Positions 22,620 through 33,263 of a stretch of 64,000 nt of DNA are shown here, in pieces. The notes under the pieces are model-generated. The model saw only the letters and a program-made list of their open reading frames with translations. It made no database searches and had not been told where the DNA came from. This DNA is from Procambarus clarkii (Eukaryota > Arthropoda > Malacostraca > Decapoda > Cambaridae): NCBI RefSeq assembly GCF_040958095.1, contig NC_091152.1:17278296-17342295 (forward strand). The letters run 5' to 3'. The position numbers and the translations under genes were made by a program. Each line of letters opens with the position of its first letter. The stretch's first letter is position 1.

Positions 22620-23312
22620 GCAAAGCTCCACTTTACATTCTTTCAGCACCCTGGCAAACACTTCGCACCCTGGAGGAAGTGTTTGGTCACTCCCCTAAGA
22701 ATTTGTTTGGCTTGAGTTTCACTATTTGTTTAATAACATCCCCCCCCCCCTCTGGTAACTGTTAAACTAGTCAACCTGTCTTTTTCTCCGCCCTCCACCC
22801 ACATAGACTTATTCGGCTCAAGGAATAATGTTCAGTTCCTATTTAGTAAATACCGCGATAAAATACTACTCATCTCTTCGTCATTATCCGTTATCTGACC
22901 TGTCTCAGTTTTTAATGGACCTATCCTTTCCCTTATCTTTGTTCGATATAACTGAAAAAAAACTAAGATTTGTCATTGCTTGCCCTGCTATGCGAACTTT
23001 ATAGTTTCTTTTTGCCATCCTTATCTCTTTTCTAACATTTCAAACCAATTGGACGAATTGTTGTTTTAACTGACAAGTTAACTGACAAGTTTCCCCATTC
23101 TAAATGCTTTTGTACAAAGTTCTCTTTCTACCTATAGGGTTCTTCAGATCCTTTGTTATCCATTTCGGGTCATCATTATTCGATCTATTCAATTTGTATG
23201 GTATACGACGTTCATCTGATTTCCTTATAATATGTTTAAATTTATATTTTGAATCCACATCGAAATCCAGAGGTGCAGTTTGTGTAGCTACCATGATACA
23301 ACCTAGATCTTA
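22620..23312 (-). mobile_element. LINE family A fragment (EN-RT linker and RT start)
   Basis: Minus-strand sequence matches the part of family A between endonuclease and RT (compare 29380-29862 and 37140-37455). Recognisable are SKYKFKHIIRKSDERRIPYK, RSNNDDPKWITKDLKNPIG, and the GPLKTETGQITD region. A run of C near 22739-22750 and many indels show decay. It directly follows the foldback element. Confidence 0.8.
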
Positions 23313-23318
23313 ACTTAT

Positions 23319-25286
23319 AGCACTCAGACCTCCCTCCCCATGACCAGTACTCAGACCTCCCTCCCCATGACCAGCACTCAGACCACCCTCCCCATGACCA
23401 GCACTCAGACCTCCCTCCCCATGACCAGCACTCAGACCACCCTCCCCATGACCAGCACTCAGACCACCCTCCCCATGACCAGCACTCAGACCACCCTCCC
23501 CATGACCAGCACTCAGACCTCCCTCCCCATGACCAGCACTCAGACCTCCCTCCCCATGACCAGCACTCAGACCTCCCTCCCCATGACCAGCACTCAGACC
23601 TCCCTCCCCATGACCAGCACTCAGACCTCCCTCCCCATGACCAGCACTCAGACCTCCCTCCCCATGACCAGTACTCAGACCACCCTCCCCATGACCTGGA
23701 CTCAGACCTCCCTCCCCATGACCAGCACTCAGACCTCCCTCCCCATGACCAGCACTCAGACCTCCTCCCTCCCCATGACCAGCACTCAGACCTCCTCCCT
23801 CCCCATGACCAGCACTCAGACCACCCTCCCCATGACCAGCACTCAGACCTCCCTCCTCATGACCAGCACTCAGACCTCCCTCCCCATGACCAGCACTCAG
23901 ACCTCCCTCCCCATGACCAGCACTCAGACCTCCCTCCCCATGACCAGCACTCAGACCACCCTCCCCATGACCAGCACTCAGACCTCCCTCCTCATGACCA
24001 GCACTCAGACCTCCCTCCCCATGACCAGCACTCAGACCTCCCTCCCCATGACCAGCACTCAGACCACCCTCCCCATGACCAGCACTCAGACCTCCTCCCT
24101 CCCCATGACCAGCACTCAGACCTCCCTCCCCATGACCAGCACTCAGACCTCCTCCCTCCCCATGACCAGCAATCAGACCTCCTCCCTCCCCATGACCAGC
24201 ACTCAGACCTCCTCCCTCCCCATGACCAGCACTCAGACCTCCTCCCTCCCCATGACCAGCTCTCAGACCACCCTCCCCATGACCAGCACTCAGACCTCCC
24301 TCCCTCCCCATGACCAGCACTCAGACCTCCTCCCTCCCCATGACCAGCACTCAGACCTCCCTCCCTCCCCATGACCAGCACTCAGACCTCCTCCCCATGA
24401 CCAGCACTCAGACCTCCCTCCCCATACCTAGCACTCAGACCACCCTCCCCATGACCAGTACTCAGACCTCCCTCCCCATGACCAGTACTCAGACCTCCCT
24501 CCCCATGACCAGCACTCAGACCTCCTCCCCATGACCAGCACTCAGACCTCCCTCCCCATGCCTAGCACTCAGACCACCCTCCCCATGACCAGCACTCAGA
24601 CCACCCTCCCCATGACCAGCACTCAGACCTCCCTCCCCATGACCAGCACTCAGACCTCCCTCCCCATGACCAGCACTCAGACCTCCCTCCCCATGACCAG
24701 CACTCAGACCTCCCTCCCCATGACCAGCACTCAGACCTCCCTCCCCATGACCAGCACTCAGACCTCCCTCCCCATGCCTAGCACTCAGACCTCCCTCCCC
24801 ATGCCTAGCACTCAGACCACCCTCCCCATGACCAGCACTCAGACCTCCCTCCCCATGACCAGCACTCAGACCTCCCTCCCCATGACCAGCACTCAGACCT
24901 CCCTCCCCATGACCAGCACTCAGACCACCCTCCCCATGACCAGCACTCAGACCACCCTCCCCATGACCAGCACTCAGACCTCCCTCCCCATGACCAGCAC
25001 TCAGACCTCCCTCCCCATGACCAGCACTCAGACCTCCCTCCCCATGACCAGCACTCAGACCTCCCTCCCCATGACCAGCACTCAGACCTCCCTCCCCATG
25101 ACCAGCACTCAGACCTCCCTCCCCATGACCAGCACTCAGACCTCCCTCCCCATGACCAGCACTCAGACCTCCCTCCCCATGACCAGCACTCAGACCACCT
25201 CCCTCCCCATGACCAGCACTCAGACCACCCTCCCCATGACCAGCACTCAGACCTCCTCCCTCCCCATGACCAGCACTCAGACCTAA
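23319..25286. repeat. 27-bp pyrimidine-rich minisatellite, about 73 copies
   Basis: Unit CTCCCTCCCCATGACCAGCA plus CTCAGAC. CCACCCTCCCC and ATGCCTAG versions and 3-bp CTC insertions occur. The unit gives long open frames on both strands by arithmetic, not coding. Pyrimidine tracts lie on the plus strand. Confidence 0.97.
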
Positions 25287-25371
25287 TCCTGGCCCGCCTC
25301 GTGTGTATGGGGAGGTTGCAAATGTCTATTTACATTCGTTCCCATATGCAAACGAAGAGTCACAACAACCT

Positions 25372-25470
25372 GGCTGAATTAAAGAGAGCCAAATCTCACA
25401 TCAGAAAGGGAAGAAACGGGGACGTTTCGGTCCGTCCTGAACCATTATAAAGTCTAGTAATAGAAAGACA
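25372..25470 (+). mobile_element. Short retroposon, family 4, diverged copy
   Basis: Shares GAGTCACAACAACCTGGCTG and GGGGACGTTTCGGTCCGTCC with the 137-bp insertion at 43711-43847. Confidence 0.7.
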
Positions 25471-25532
25471 GAGACAGACAGACAATGTAAGGACAGATAG
25501 CGAGTTATCGTGACTGTTGGGTATTGTTCATT

Positions 25533-26718
25533 AGTGTGTTGGTCCGTCACATATATCACCACCAAGTTACACTTGAGTGTTGGTCGGTCACATATATCAC
25601 CACCAAGTTACACTGGTGTGTTGGTCCGTCACATATATCACCACCAAGTTACACTGGTGTGTTGGTCCGTCACATATATCACCACCAAGTTACACTGGTG
25701 TGTTGGTCGGTCACATATATCACCACCAAGTTACACTGGTGTGTTGGTCGGTCACATATATCACCACCAAGTTACACTGGTGTGTTGGTCCGTCACATAT
25801 ATCACCACCAAGTTACACTGGTGTGTTGGTCCGTCACATATATCACCACCAAGTTACACTGGTGTGTTGGTCCGTCACATATATCACCACCAAGTTACAC
25901 TGGTGTGTTGGTCGGTCACATATATCACCACCAAGTTACACTGGTGTGTTGGTCGGTCACATATATCACCACCAAGTTACACTGGAGTGTTGGTCCGTCA
26001 CATATATCACCACCAAGTTACACTGGAGTGTTGGTCAGTCACATATATCACCACCAAGTTACACTGGAGTGTTGGTCCGTCACATATATCACCACCAAGT
26101 TACACTGGAGTGTTGGTCAGTCACATATATCACCACCAAGTTACACTGGAGTGTTGGTCCGTCACATATATCACCACCAAGTTACACTGGTGTGTTGGTC
26201 GGTCACATATATCACCACCAAGTTACACTTAGAGTGTTGGTCCGTCACATATATCACCACCAAGTTACACTGGAGTGTTGGTCAGTCACATATATCACCA
26301 CCAAGTTACACTGGAGTGTTGGTCCGTTACATATATCACCACCAAGTTACACTGGAGTGTTGGTCAGTCACATATATCACCACCAAGTTACACTGGAGTG
26401 TTGGTCAGTCACATATATCACCACCAAGTTACACTGGAGTGTTGGTCAGTCACATATATCACCACCAAGTTACACTTGAGTGTTGGTCAGTCACATATAT
26501 CACCACCAAGTTACACTGGAGTGTTGGTCAGTCACATATATCACCACCAAGTTACACTTGAGTGTTGGTCAGTCACATATATCACCACCAAGTTACACTT
26601 GAGTGTTGGTCCGTCACATATATCACCACCAAGTTACACTTGAGTGTTGGTCCGTCACATATATCACCACCAAGTTACACTTGAGTGTTGGTCCGTCACA
26701 TATATCACCACCAAGTAA
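25533..26718. repeat. 41-bp minisatellite, about 29 copies
   Basis: The unit is GGTGTGTTGGTCCGTCACAT, then ATATCACCACCAAGTTACACT. Linkers change along the array from GGTGTG through GGAGTG to TTGAGTG, and CCGTC/CGGTC/CAGTC also vary by zone. All three plus frames are open because 41 is not a multiple of three and no unit phase has a stop. Confidence 0.96.
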
Positions 26719-26927
26719 CAACACACAGGCACAAGGAAAGTGAGAGTTACCTCCGGGTACTGAGAGACTGTTATGTTGTTACGTGTGGTGGCTTCCGACT
26801 GGAGGGAGCGTGGAGGCGCCGAGGAGAGCGCAGCTAACGACGTCCTGGCGTGGTTGTTGATCCCGGTCAACTGAGCATGTGTGCCTAGCAGCCTTCCCAC
26901 TGATACTAATGAATGCTGTCAGCGGGG

Positions 26928-27010
26928 TGCGCATGCGCCCGCCCCGTGTGTATGGGGGAGGCTTCAGCGGGGTGCGCATGCGCCCGCCCCGTGTGTATGG
27001 GGAGGCTTCA
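26928..27010. repeat. About 43-bp direct repeat in LINE A 5' region, 2 copies
   Basis: GGGGTGCGCATGCGCCCGCC followed by CCGTGTGTATGGGG occurs twice. It is CpG-rich compared with the surroundings and may belong to the LINE 5' UTR promoter, which is inferred. Confidence 0.7.
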
Positions 27011-27135
27011 GATGGGTTGTCCTAATCATAGTGGAGCTTCACCTGCGTCTCCCTTAGTGAGGCTGTTGTGTCATGGAGGGAAATTGTCACTTTTGTCAAT
27101 AAATTATGTCTTGATCAATGCTTTTATAAATGAAT

Positions 27136-27390
27136 TATGTGCTGTTGCTGCTGTTATTACTGGTGCTGCTTCAGTTGCTAGTGCTGCTGCTGCTGTTATT
27201 ACTGGTGCTGCTTCAGTTGCTAGTGCTGCTGCTGCTGTTATTACTGGTGCTGCTTCAGTTGCTAGTGCTGCTGCTGCTGTTATTACTGGTGCTGCTTCAG
27301 TTGCTAGTGCTGCTGCTGCTGTTATTACTGGTGCTGCTTCAGTTGCTAGTGCTGCTGCTGCTGTTATTACTGGTGCTGCTTCAGTTACTC
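27136..27390. repeat. 42-bp minisatellite, about 6 copies, in LINE A 5' region
   Basis: Unit GCTGCTGCTGCTGTTATTAC plus TGGTGCTGCTTCAGTTGCTAGT. In the plus frame that leads into ORF1 it reads AAAVITGAASVAS repeatedly, and it stays in frame because 42 is a multiple of three. Confidence 0.93.
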
Positions 27391-27545
27391 CCACCACTAG
27401 CACCACTATTACCACCACCAGCGCTACTGCTTCCAGTAGTACTACCACCAGTACAACTACCACCAGTACTACTACCATCAGTACTACTACCCCAGTAGTA
27501 CTACTACCACCAGCACTACTACCACCAGCACTAATACAACCAGCG
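27391..27545. repeat. ACC/ACT-rich imprecise trinucleotide tract
   Basis: Mixtures of ACC, ACT, AGT and AGC triplets, giving Thr/Ser-rich peptide in the ORF1 frame. Confidence 0.8.
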
Positions 27546-27599
27546 CTACCACCAGAACTACTTGGTTGGAGTGTTTGGTTGCTCACTACAACCACAGTG

Positions 27600-28503
27600 A
27601 GAGGTTGTGTTAGCTGGAGCTCCGATTATAGTAATATTATTACAGCAATAACGGAAGGATTAGTGAAGGAACTGATGGATCTACTCGGAACTCTGAGAGC
27701 AGAGATGGCTTCCCTACGGAAGGAGGTACGACAACTGAAACATCGGGAAGAAACGAAGGAGGAGACCAATATTAACAAGACCTCGTCGTGGAAAGTTGTA
27801 AAGGACAGGGGTCTTAAGAGACCTTGAAAAGGCCGCCTACAGACGCCCTCAGGACTTCAAATTCTTTTGCCGTGTTGGAAGACGAGTGCTGTGGTGAGCC
27901 TGCAGTTCACTCGAAAGGGAAATCAACGAAGAGCAACGAAGCACAGACCCCTCAAAGTGCTCCGAAAGTTAAGGAGGTACCTAAGCGAATTTTAGTTGTG
28001 GGAGATTCCCAAGTGAGGTACTTAGACAGAACGTTTTGTGCTAGAAATAGGGGATAGGTTAAGGGTTTGCAATCCAGGAGCTGGAATTGGTGATATTATA
28101 AACAACATGAATAATATTATTGCTGGAAATGGGAACAATCCCATTATATGTATTTGCACAAGAGGAAATGATGTTGGTCGAGTTAGGCGTGAGAAACTGA
28201 TTCAGAGGTATAAAACAGCCATAGAATTAGTTAGGAGCAAGGGAGGAATCCCGATCATATGCGGCATTCTTCCAAAAAAGGGAGTGGGAAATGAATGGTT
28301 GTCGAAGGCACTTGGTGTCAATTGCCAGCTGGAAAGATATTGAAAATCAAATGTTATCTTTCATAGACAACTGGGAATACTTCTATAGAAGAAATGAAAT
28401 GTATGCTCGGGATAGGGTGCATCTATCGAAGGCTGGGGTTGTTGCTGTTGCGAACTCGTTGGAAGAAGTGGTTGGAAGCGTTTGTTTGGGTTTAAACTGT
28501 TAG
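27600..28503 (+). pseudogene. LINE A ORF1: coiled coil plus SGNH esterase
   Basis: From about 27650 the frame shows a heptad-like coiled coil (LMDLLGTLRAEMASLRKEV), a linker (SSWKVVKDRGLKRP), then after a one-base shift near 27825 LKRPPTDALRTSNSFAVLED. The esterase follows: ILVVGDSQVRYLD with the nucleophile Ser (GDS at 28001-28009), a second shift near 28040, CTRGND (GND at 28164-28172), a third shift near 28300, and ARDRVHLSKAG with the catalytic Asp and His (28404-28436). Order and residues match the SGNH hydrolase found in ORF1p of CR1/L2 LINEs. Three frameshifts break it. It stops at 28501-28503, 11 bases before the ORF2 ATG. Confidence 0.8.
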
Positions 28504-28514
28504 CAGATAGTGGT

Positions 28515-29360
28515 ATGGGAATTGATTTGGAGGAAGGAGATAATAAAAGTATGTGTTTGTGGGAGAAAGAAATTGGCAAAATGATCAGGGAAAGAGAAGG
28601 GCCTCAAAATAACAATTCACTTAGGGTATATTACACTAACAGTAGAAGTCTAAGAAATAAAATTAACGAATTAAATGCTCTTGTCTGCACAGAAAAAATA
28701 GATATTATTGCACTTACCGAAACGTGGATGAATGTAGAAAATAGAGAACTATTAGCTGAATATCAAATAAATGGATTTATACTATTTCATACAGATAGAT
28801 ATATTAGACGAGGAGGTGGAGTAGCCATATATGTTAGGGACAATTTGAAATATAGTCTCAAAGAGGGAATCAAAACTGAGCCACACACAGAAACTATTTG
28901 GATAGAATTAAACGAAAAAGCTAATAACATTATAATAGGAGTTATATATAGGCCACCAAATTTAGACAGAATGGAAGCAAAGCATCTATGGGATGAAATA
29001 TCTAGGGCATCTAGATCTAACAGTATTTACGTCATGGGTGACTTTAATTTTAGTGGAATAAACTGGTTGAACAAAACAGGGAATAGTGAAGCAGAAGATT
29101 TTCTAGAATTAATTGACGATTGCTTTCTTACGCAACACATTAAGGAACCAACGCGGGAAAATAATATTTTAGATTTAGTGTTAACTAACAGGGAAACACA
29201 AATTAATGACATCGAAATAGGGAGTGAGCTAGGGAACAGTGATCACAAAGTGATCAGATTTAGCATAGAATGGAATAGACCTGTAGGAGAAAATTCTGTT
29301 AAAGTGCCAGATTTTCGTAAAGATGATTTCAATATCCTAAGAATTTTTGGGGACAAATAG
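28515..29360 (+). CDS. LINE A ORF2 endonuclease domain (intact APE-type domain)
   Basis: Open from the ATG at 28515 to a stop at 29358-29360. Domain residues are all visible: TNSRSLRNKINEL (Asn), ALTETWM (Glu), the basic GGGVAIYVRD strand, GVIYRPPN, MGDFNFSGINW (Asp and Asn), NILDLVLTN (Asp), and NSDHKVIRFSI (the SDH motif). This is an APE-type endonuclease that nicks genomic DNA to start target-primed reverse transcription. The frame ends where the EN-RT linker begins. The linker goes on in another frame from 29378 after a run of nine G, so the polyprotein is broken there. Confidence 0.85.
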   Translation: MGIDLEEGDNKSMCLWEKEIGKMIREREGPQNNNSLRVYYTNSRSLRNKINELNALVCTEKIDIIALTETWMNVENRELLAEYQINGFILFHTDRYIRRGGGVAIYVRDNLKYSLKEGIKTEPHTETIWIELNEKANNIIIGVIYRPPNLDRMEAKHLWDEISRASRSNSIYVMGDFNFSGINWLNKTGNSEAEDFLELIDDCFLTQHIKEPTRENNILDLVLTNRETQINDIEIGSELGNSDHKVIRFSIEWNRPVGENSVKVPDFRKDDFNILRIFGDK

Positions 29361-29377
29361 ATTGGAAAGTCTTAGGC

Positions 29378-29862
29378 ATGGGGGGGGGGCCGATCTTGGA
29401 GCAAGACGTGAACCCAGCGATATGTGAGGTAAAGGAGGATTTGGATTTGGATTCAAAATATAACTTATTTACAAATATTCTAAGCAAAGCACAGGAAAGT
29501 ACTATACCATACATAATGAATAGATCAAATACAAATGACCCGAAATGGATAACAAAGGATCTGAAAAATCTTATAGGTAGAAAAAGAGCGTGGTACAAAA
29601 GGATTAAGAATGGGGAAGTCAGCTGAAAACATGAATTCGTACAACTGGTTAGAAATATTAAAAAAGAGATAAGGAGAGCAAAACGAAACTGTGAAGTTCG
29701 TACAGCAGGGCCTGCTATACGAACTAAAAAAACTAAAGTTTTTTTCAGTTATATCGAACAAAGGTTACGGAAAGGATAGGTCCATTAAAAACCGAGACAG
29801 GTCAGATAACGGATAATGACGAAGAGATGAGTAGCATTTTTAATAAATATTTTATCTCTGTA
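29378..29862 (+). pseudogene. LINE A ORF2 linker between endonuclease and RT
   Basis: Reads ILEQDVNPAICEVKEDLDLD, RSNTNDPKWITKDLKNLIG and RKRAWYKRIKNGE, then after frame changes RRAKRNCEVR and SYIEQR. It ends in the words for FNKYFISVFT exactly where the antisense family B insert starts. The same words resume at 31438 as KEEPNSMPSAEHVYVGG. Confidence 0.8.
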
Positions 29863-31437
29863 TTTACTATTTTCAATTTCTTTCTCTATTATGCACCCCA
29901 TACCCATCCCGTGGGCGGTGGTGTAAAGGATTACAGAGGCACATAATCGGTTCAGGAATTGAACCCTCTAGTTCGTTTAGCTAAGCAAATAAAAATTTTT
30001 GACGCTAGTTACACAATTATTAATGTTATATATACATGTACACATACTCATACATACATGTACATATATATATATACGTATACATATATACATACACATA
30101 TTTAATCACCCACACAAATACACACATCAATAATCTTTTGTGTCACAAGTGATTCAACAAGAGGCTCACAACAGTCACTATACAAGGCACTTTACATCTA
30201 TGGTGAGTCACGCAGTTACTAGTCTTGCTCCACACCCACCCAACTGGGCGGCAGCTTTACAGTCATGTGCTCCACACCCACCCAACTGGGCGGCAGCTTT
30301 ACAGTCATGTGCTCCACACCCACCCAACTGGGCGGCAGCTCTACAGTCATGTGCTCCACACCCACCCAACTGGGCGGCAGCTTTACAGTCATGTGCTCCA
30401 CACCCACCCAACTGGGCGGCAGCTTTACAGTCATGTGCTCCACACCCACCCAACTGGGCGGCAGCTTTACAGTCATGTGCTCCACACCCACCCAACTAGG
30501 CGGCAGCTTTACAGTCATGTGCTCCACACCCACCCAACTGGGCGGCAGCTTTACAGTCATGTGCTCCACACCCACCCAACTGGGTGGCAGCTTTACAGTC
30601 ATGTGCTCCACACCCACCCAACTGGGCGGCAGCTTTACAGTCATGTGCTCCACACCCACCCAACTGGGCGGCAGCTTTACAGTCATGTGCAGGCATTACC
30701 TACAGTAAGCAAATTTTGGATACTTCGCTAAGATTTTGGGCAGCACATCATTATGAATGAAGTACTTACACATTTCTTGGACACTATTGATGGTGTTATC
30801 TCTAAATTCCGCAATTGTTTCACATTCCATTATATAATGACGCAAAGTATGCGAATAATTCTGCTGACAGAGTTTACATTTAGTCAAATCTACATCAGCA
30901 GATGTTACAAACTGTCAGAGGTACTTGTAGCCGAGCCTAAGCCTAGCAGTGGTAACATCTAGAAGTCTGCTAACCTTATTGGATGACCCATAGACGTGTG
31001 GTTCTTCCTGCATAATAGAATGATGATAGATGGAGTAACTGGTGTGAATTTCACTTTGTCTCAAGTCTCCGAAATTTAGTTGATGTTCCTGGGATATTGC
31101 TGTCCTCAGGCTGCTCAAAGGCAGTCCAAGTTGGTAATCAATTCCCTCTTTACGAGCAAAAGTCTTGGCCAACTCATCTGTTCTATCATGCATTCGGAGA
31201 CCAATATGGGAAGGAATCCACAGGAGACAAACTCTCACTCCATCACTATTTCATTATATCTGTATCTAGCTTCAGAGAAAAGCAAGTCACAGTTATGCCT
31301 TAGAGCGCTGAGGGCAGTCAAGGATGACAAGGAGTCACTTACAATTAGCGTGTCAACTTTGGATTCATATACGCGCTCGAGTGCAAGGATTATGGCAACC
31401 AATTCTGTTTGAAGAGTGGAGGCCCAGTTACTTAGAC
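29863..31437 (-). mobile_element. 5'-truncated RNase H LINE, family B, inserted in LINE A
   Basis: Minus strand in order: RNase H residues (VAIILALERVYESKVD with Glu, IVSDSLSSLTALRAL with Asp, LLWIPSHIGLRMHDRTDELA), tether (LPLSSLRTAISQEHQLNFGD), LLDVTTARLRLGYKYL, the Cys-His motif CKLCQQNYSHTLRHYIMEC, and the end LPKILAKYPKFAYCR then stop near 30708. There is one stop after GYKYL. The 3' UTR holds an 11-copy 42-bp minisatellite and ends with CCCGTGGGCGGTGG-type sequence and TATTATGCACCCC. It is an I-group LINE. The boundaries are set by the family A frame that flanks it. Confidence 0.85.
30228..30692. repeat. 42-bp minisatellite in LINE B 3' UTR, 11 copies
   Basis: The unit CCACACCCACCCAACTGGGC plus GGCAGCTTTACAGTCATGTGCT lies just after the LINE B stop codon (minus sense). 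The same unit, inverted in the window, has about 31 copies at 55785-57080. Only minor single-base variants are seen. Confidence 0.95.
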
Positions 31438-31915
31438 ACGCTAAAGAAGAACCTAACTCTATGCCTTCAGCCGAACACGTCTATGTGGGCGGGGACGAGG
31501 ACAGGTTGACTAGTCTAACAGTTACCAGGGATGATATTATTAAACAAATAGTAAAACTCAAACCAAACAAATCCCCAGGGCCGGATGAAGTGTTTGCCAG
31601 GGTGCTTATAGAATGCAAAGAGGAGCTTTGCGTTCCATTGTCTACCATATTTAATAGATCATTAGAGTCAGGCAGAGTGCCAGAGTCGTGGAAGGTAGCT
31701 AATGTGGTACCAATTTTTAAGAAAGGAGATGGATCACCTGCATCAAACTATCGGCCAATCAGCCTAACGTCTATTGTAGGAAAGTTACTTGAATCGATAA
31801 TTGCAAACACCATTCGTTTTCGTCTTGAAAACCATAAATTAATAAACGATTCACAACACGGTTTTACAAATGGCCGTTCATGTATAAGAAATTTGCTAAC
31901 TTTTTATTCCAGCTA
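31438..31915 (+). pseudogene. LINE A RT fingers region
   Basis: KEEPNSMPSAEHVYVGGDED, KLKPNKSPGPDEVFARVL, ESWKVANVVPIFKKGD, NYRPISLTSIVGKLLESII and SQHGFTNGRSCIRNLLTFYS are open in one frame until SINE 1 interrupts at about 31916. Confidence 0.88.
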
Positions 31916-32168
31916 CGGGAGGCCTCGTAGCCTGGTGGATAGAGCGCAGGATTCGTAATTCTGTGGCGCGGGTTCGATTCCCGCACGAGGCAGAAACAAA
32001 TGGGCAAAGTTTCTTTCACCCTGAATGCCCCTGTTACCTAGCAGTAAATAGGTACCTGGGAGTTAGTCAGCTGTCACGGGCTGCTTCCTGGGGGTGGAGG
32101 CCTGGTCGAGGACCGGGCCGCGGGGACACTAAAGCCCCGAAATTATCTCAAGATAACCTCAAGATAGT
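31916..32168 (+). mobile_element. tRNA-derived SINE, family 1, inserted in LINE A RT
   Basis: Head GCCTCGTAGCCTGGTGGATA, B-box GGTTCGATTCC, body CAGAAACAAATGGGCAAAGT, and tail ending ATCTCAAGATAACCTCAAGA. It interrupts FYSS...VEAVD of the RT. I could not fix a clean target duplication. Confidence 0.92.
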
Positions 32169-32400
32169 GAAATATTGCAGTAGGCAGTTGATAATGGTAA
32201 TGATTGTGATGTTGTGTACCTTGACTTTAGCAATGCTTTTGATACATTGCCACATGAAAGACTAATTAAAAAGGCTCATGGGGTGCTATATTAAGATGGA
32301 TTACCAAAGGAAACAGAGAGTAGTATAAATGAGGTTAAGTTAAAGTGGGAAAATGTTGTAAGTGGAGTGCCTGAGGGCTCTGTCCTGGGACCTCTGTTGT

Positions 32401-32402
<2 letters not shown>
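32169..32402 (+). pseudogene. LINE A RT motif A to VPEGSVLGPLLF region
   Basis: Across frames: DCDVVYLDFSNAFDTLPHER (motif A), a short deletion/shift, then NVVSGVPEGSVLGPLLFIIY, running into the TA tract at the IIYI codons. Confidence 0.8.

Positions 32403-32485
<83 letters not shown>
32403..32485. repeat. (TA)n tract, left part
   Basis: An expanded TA tract starting in the ATAATATATATA codons of the LINE RT and ending at the solo-LTR-like insert. Confidence 0.95.
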
Positions 32486-32488
<3 letters not shown>

Positions 32489-33175
32489 GACGGTAACGCG
32501 TTGGTGTTCGGCTGTTCAAAAGCTAGGGGTATGGCCTCGTCACATATAGAAACAAAAAATAGAAAATCTGGAACTTCGTCTGTGGTAAGGTAAAGGGAAG
32601 ACACACAAAACACAAGTAAATTTAACAATGAGATTTTAATTACGTTAGAAAAGCAAAACATGAATAAAATGGACATACAAATTCGTATAATAAAATCAAT
32701 CAATCAAAATAATAAGAATAATCAAATGACAAAATGAAAAGTTACGTTAAGACAAGTGAGTAATAACAAGTGTATAACAAACAATGTAAATATTGGTGCA
32801 GGAATATTGGCTTTAAGCTATCACCTCTCTTAGTACACGTAAGCCACAGCTTAGTCTACCAACGAGACGTGTTAACTTGTTGAAAGCACTGGATATTCTG
32901 AGGTCTGGCTGTCGTGTGGCCCCAGACATCAGGTAGTGTGGTGGGTGGAGGGCAGGTGCAACTGGACCCGCAGCCAATCAGCGATGAGCAAGCGACAGAC
33001 AGGTAGTTTGGCGGTTCGAGGTGGAGCAGGTGTTCCTGGCTGCATACGTTTTGCGCTCTGGCAAACCTTGGAGATGTAGTTGTTGGATACTTCTTCCATA
33101 CTAGTTTTATATAGATGTATAGCGACGTATTTTGGAGGGAAGAGCAGGCTCAATCTCTTGAAGGAGATTATCGTC

Positions 33176-33178
<3 letters not shown>
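32486..33178. mobile_element. Solo-LTR-like element, 693 bp, inside (TA)n
   Basis: Begins TGTGACG and ends CGTCACA, the TG...CA inverted ends expected of an LTR. It is flanked on both sides by ATAT, compatible with a 4-5-bp target duplication although the TA context makes that weak. The inside has no coding capacity. A Gypsy-type LTR is the best guess. A short DNA transposon with terminal repeats is the alternative. It looks younger than the LINE it lies in. Confidence 0.55.

Positions 33179-33262
<84 letters not shown>
33179..33262. repeat. (TA)n tract, right part
   Basis: The TA tract resumes directly after CGTCACA and runs into AAATGATTTAGATTCAGG, the NDLDSG codons of the RT. Confidence 0.95.

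Positions 33263-33263
<1 letters not shown>

Noticed and set aside
32486-33178. MITE with TA target duplication
   Set aside because: Not excluded, but the TG...CA ends and length fit a solo LTR better; TA flanks are uninformative inside a TA tract.
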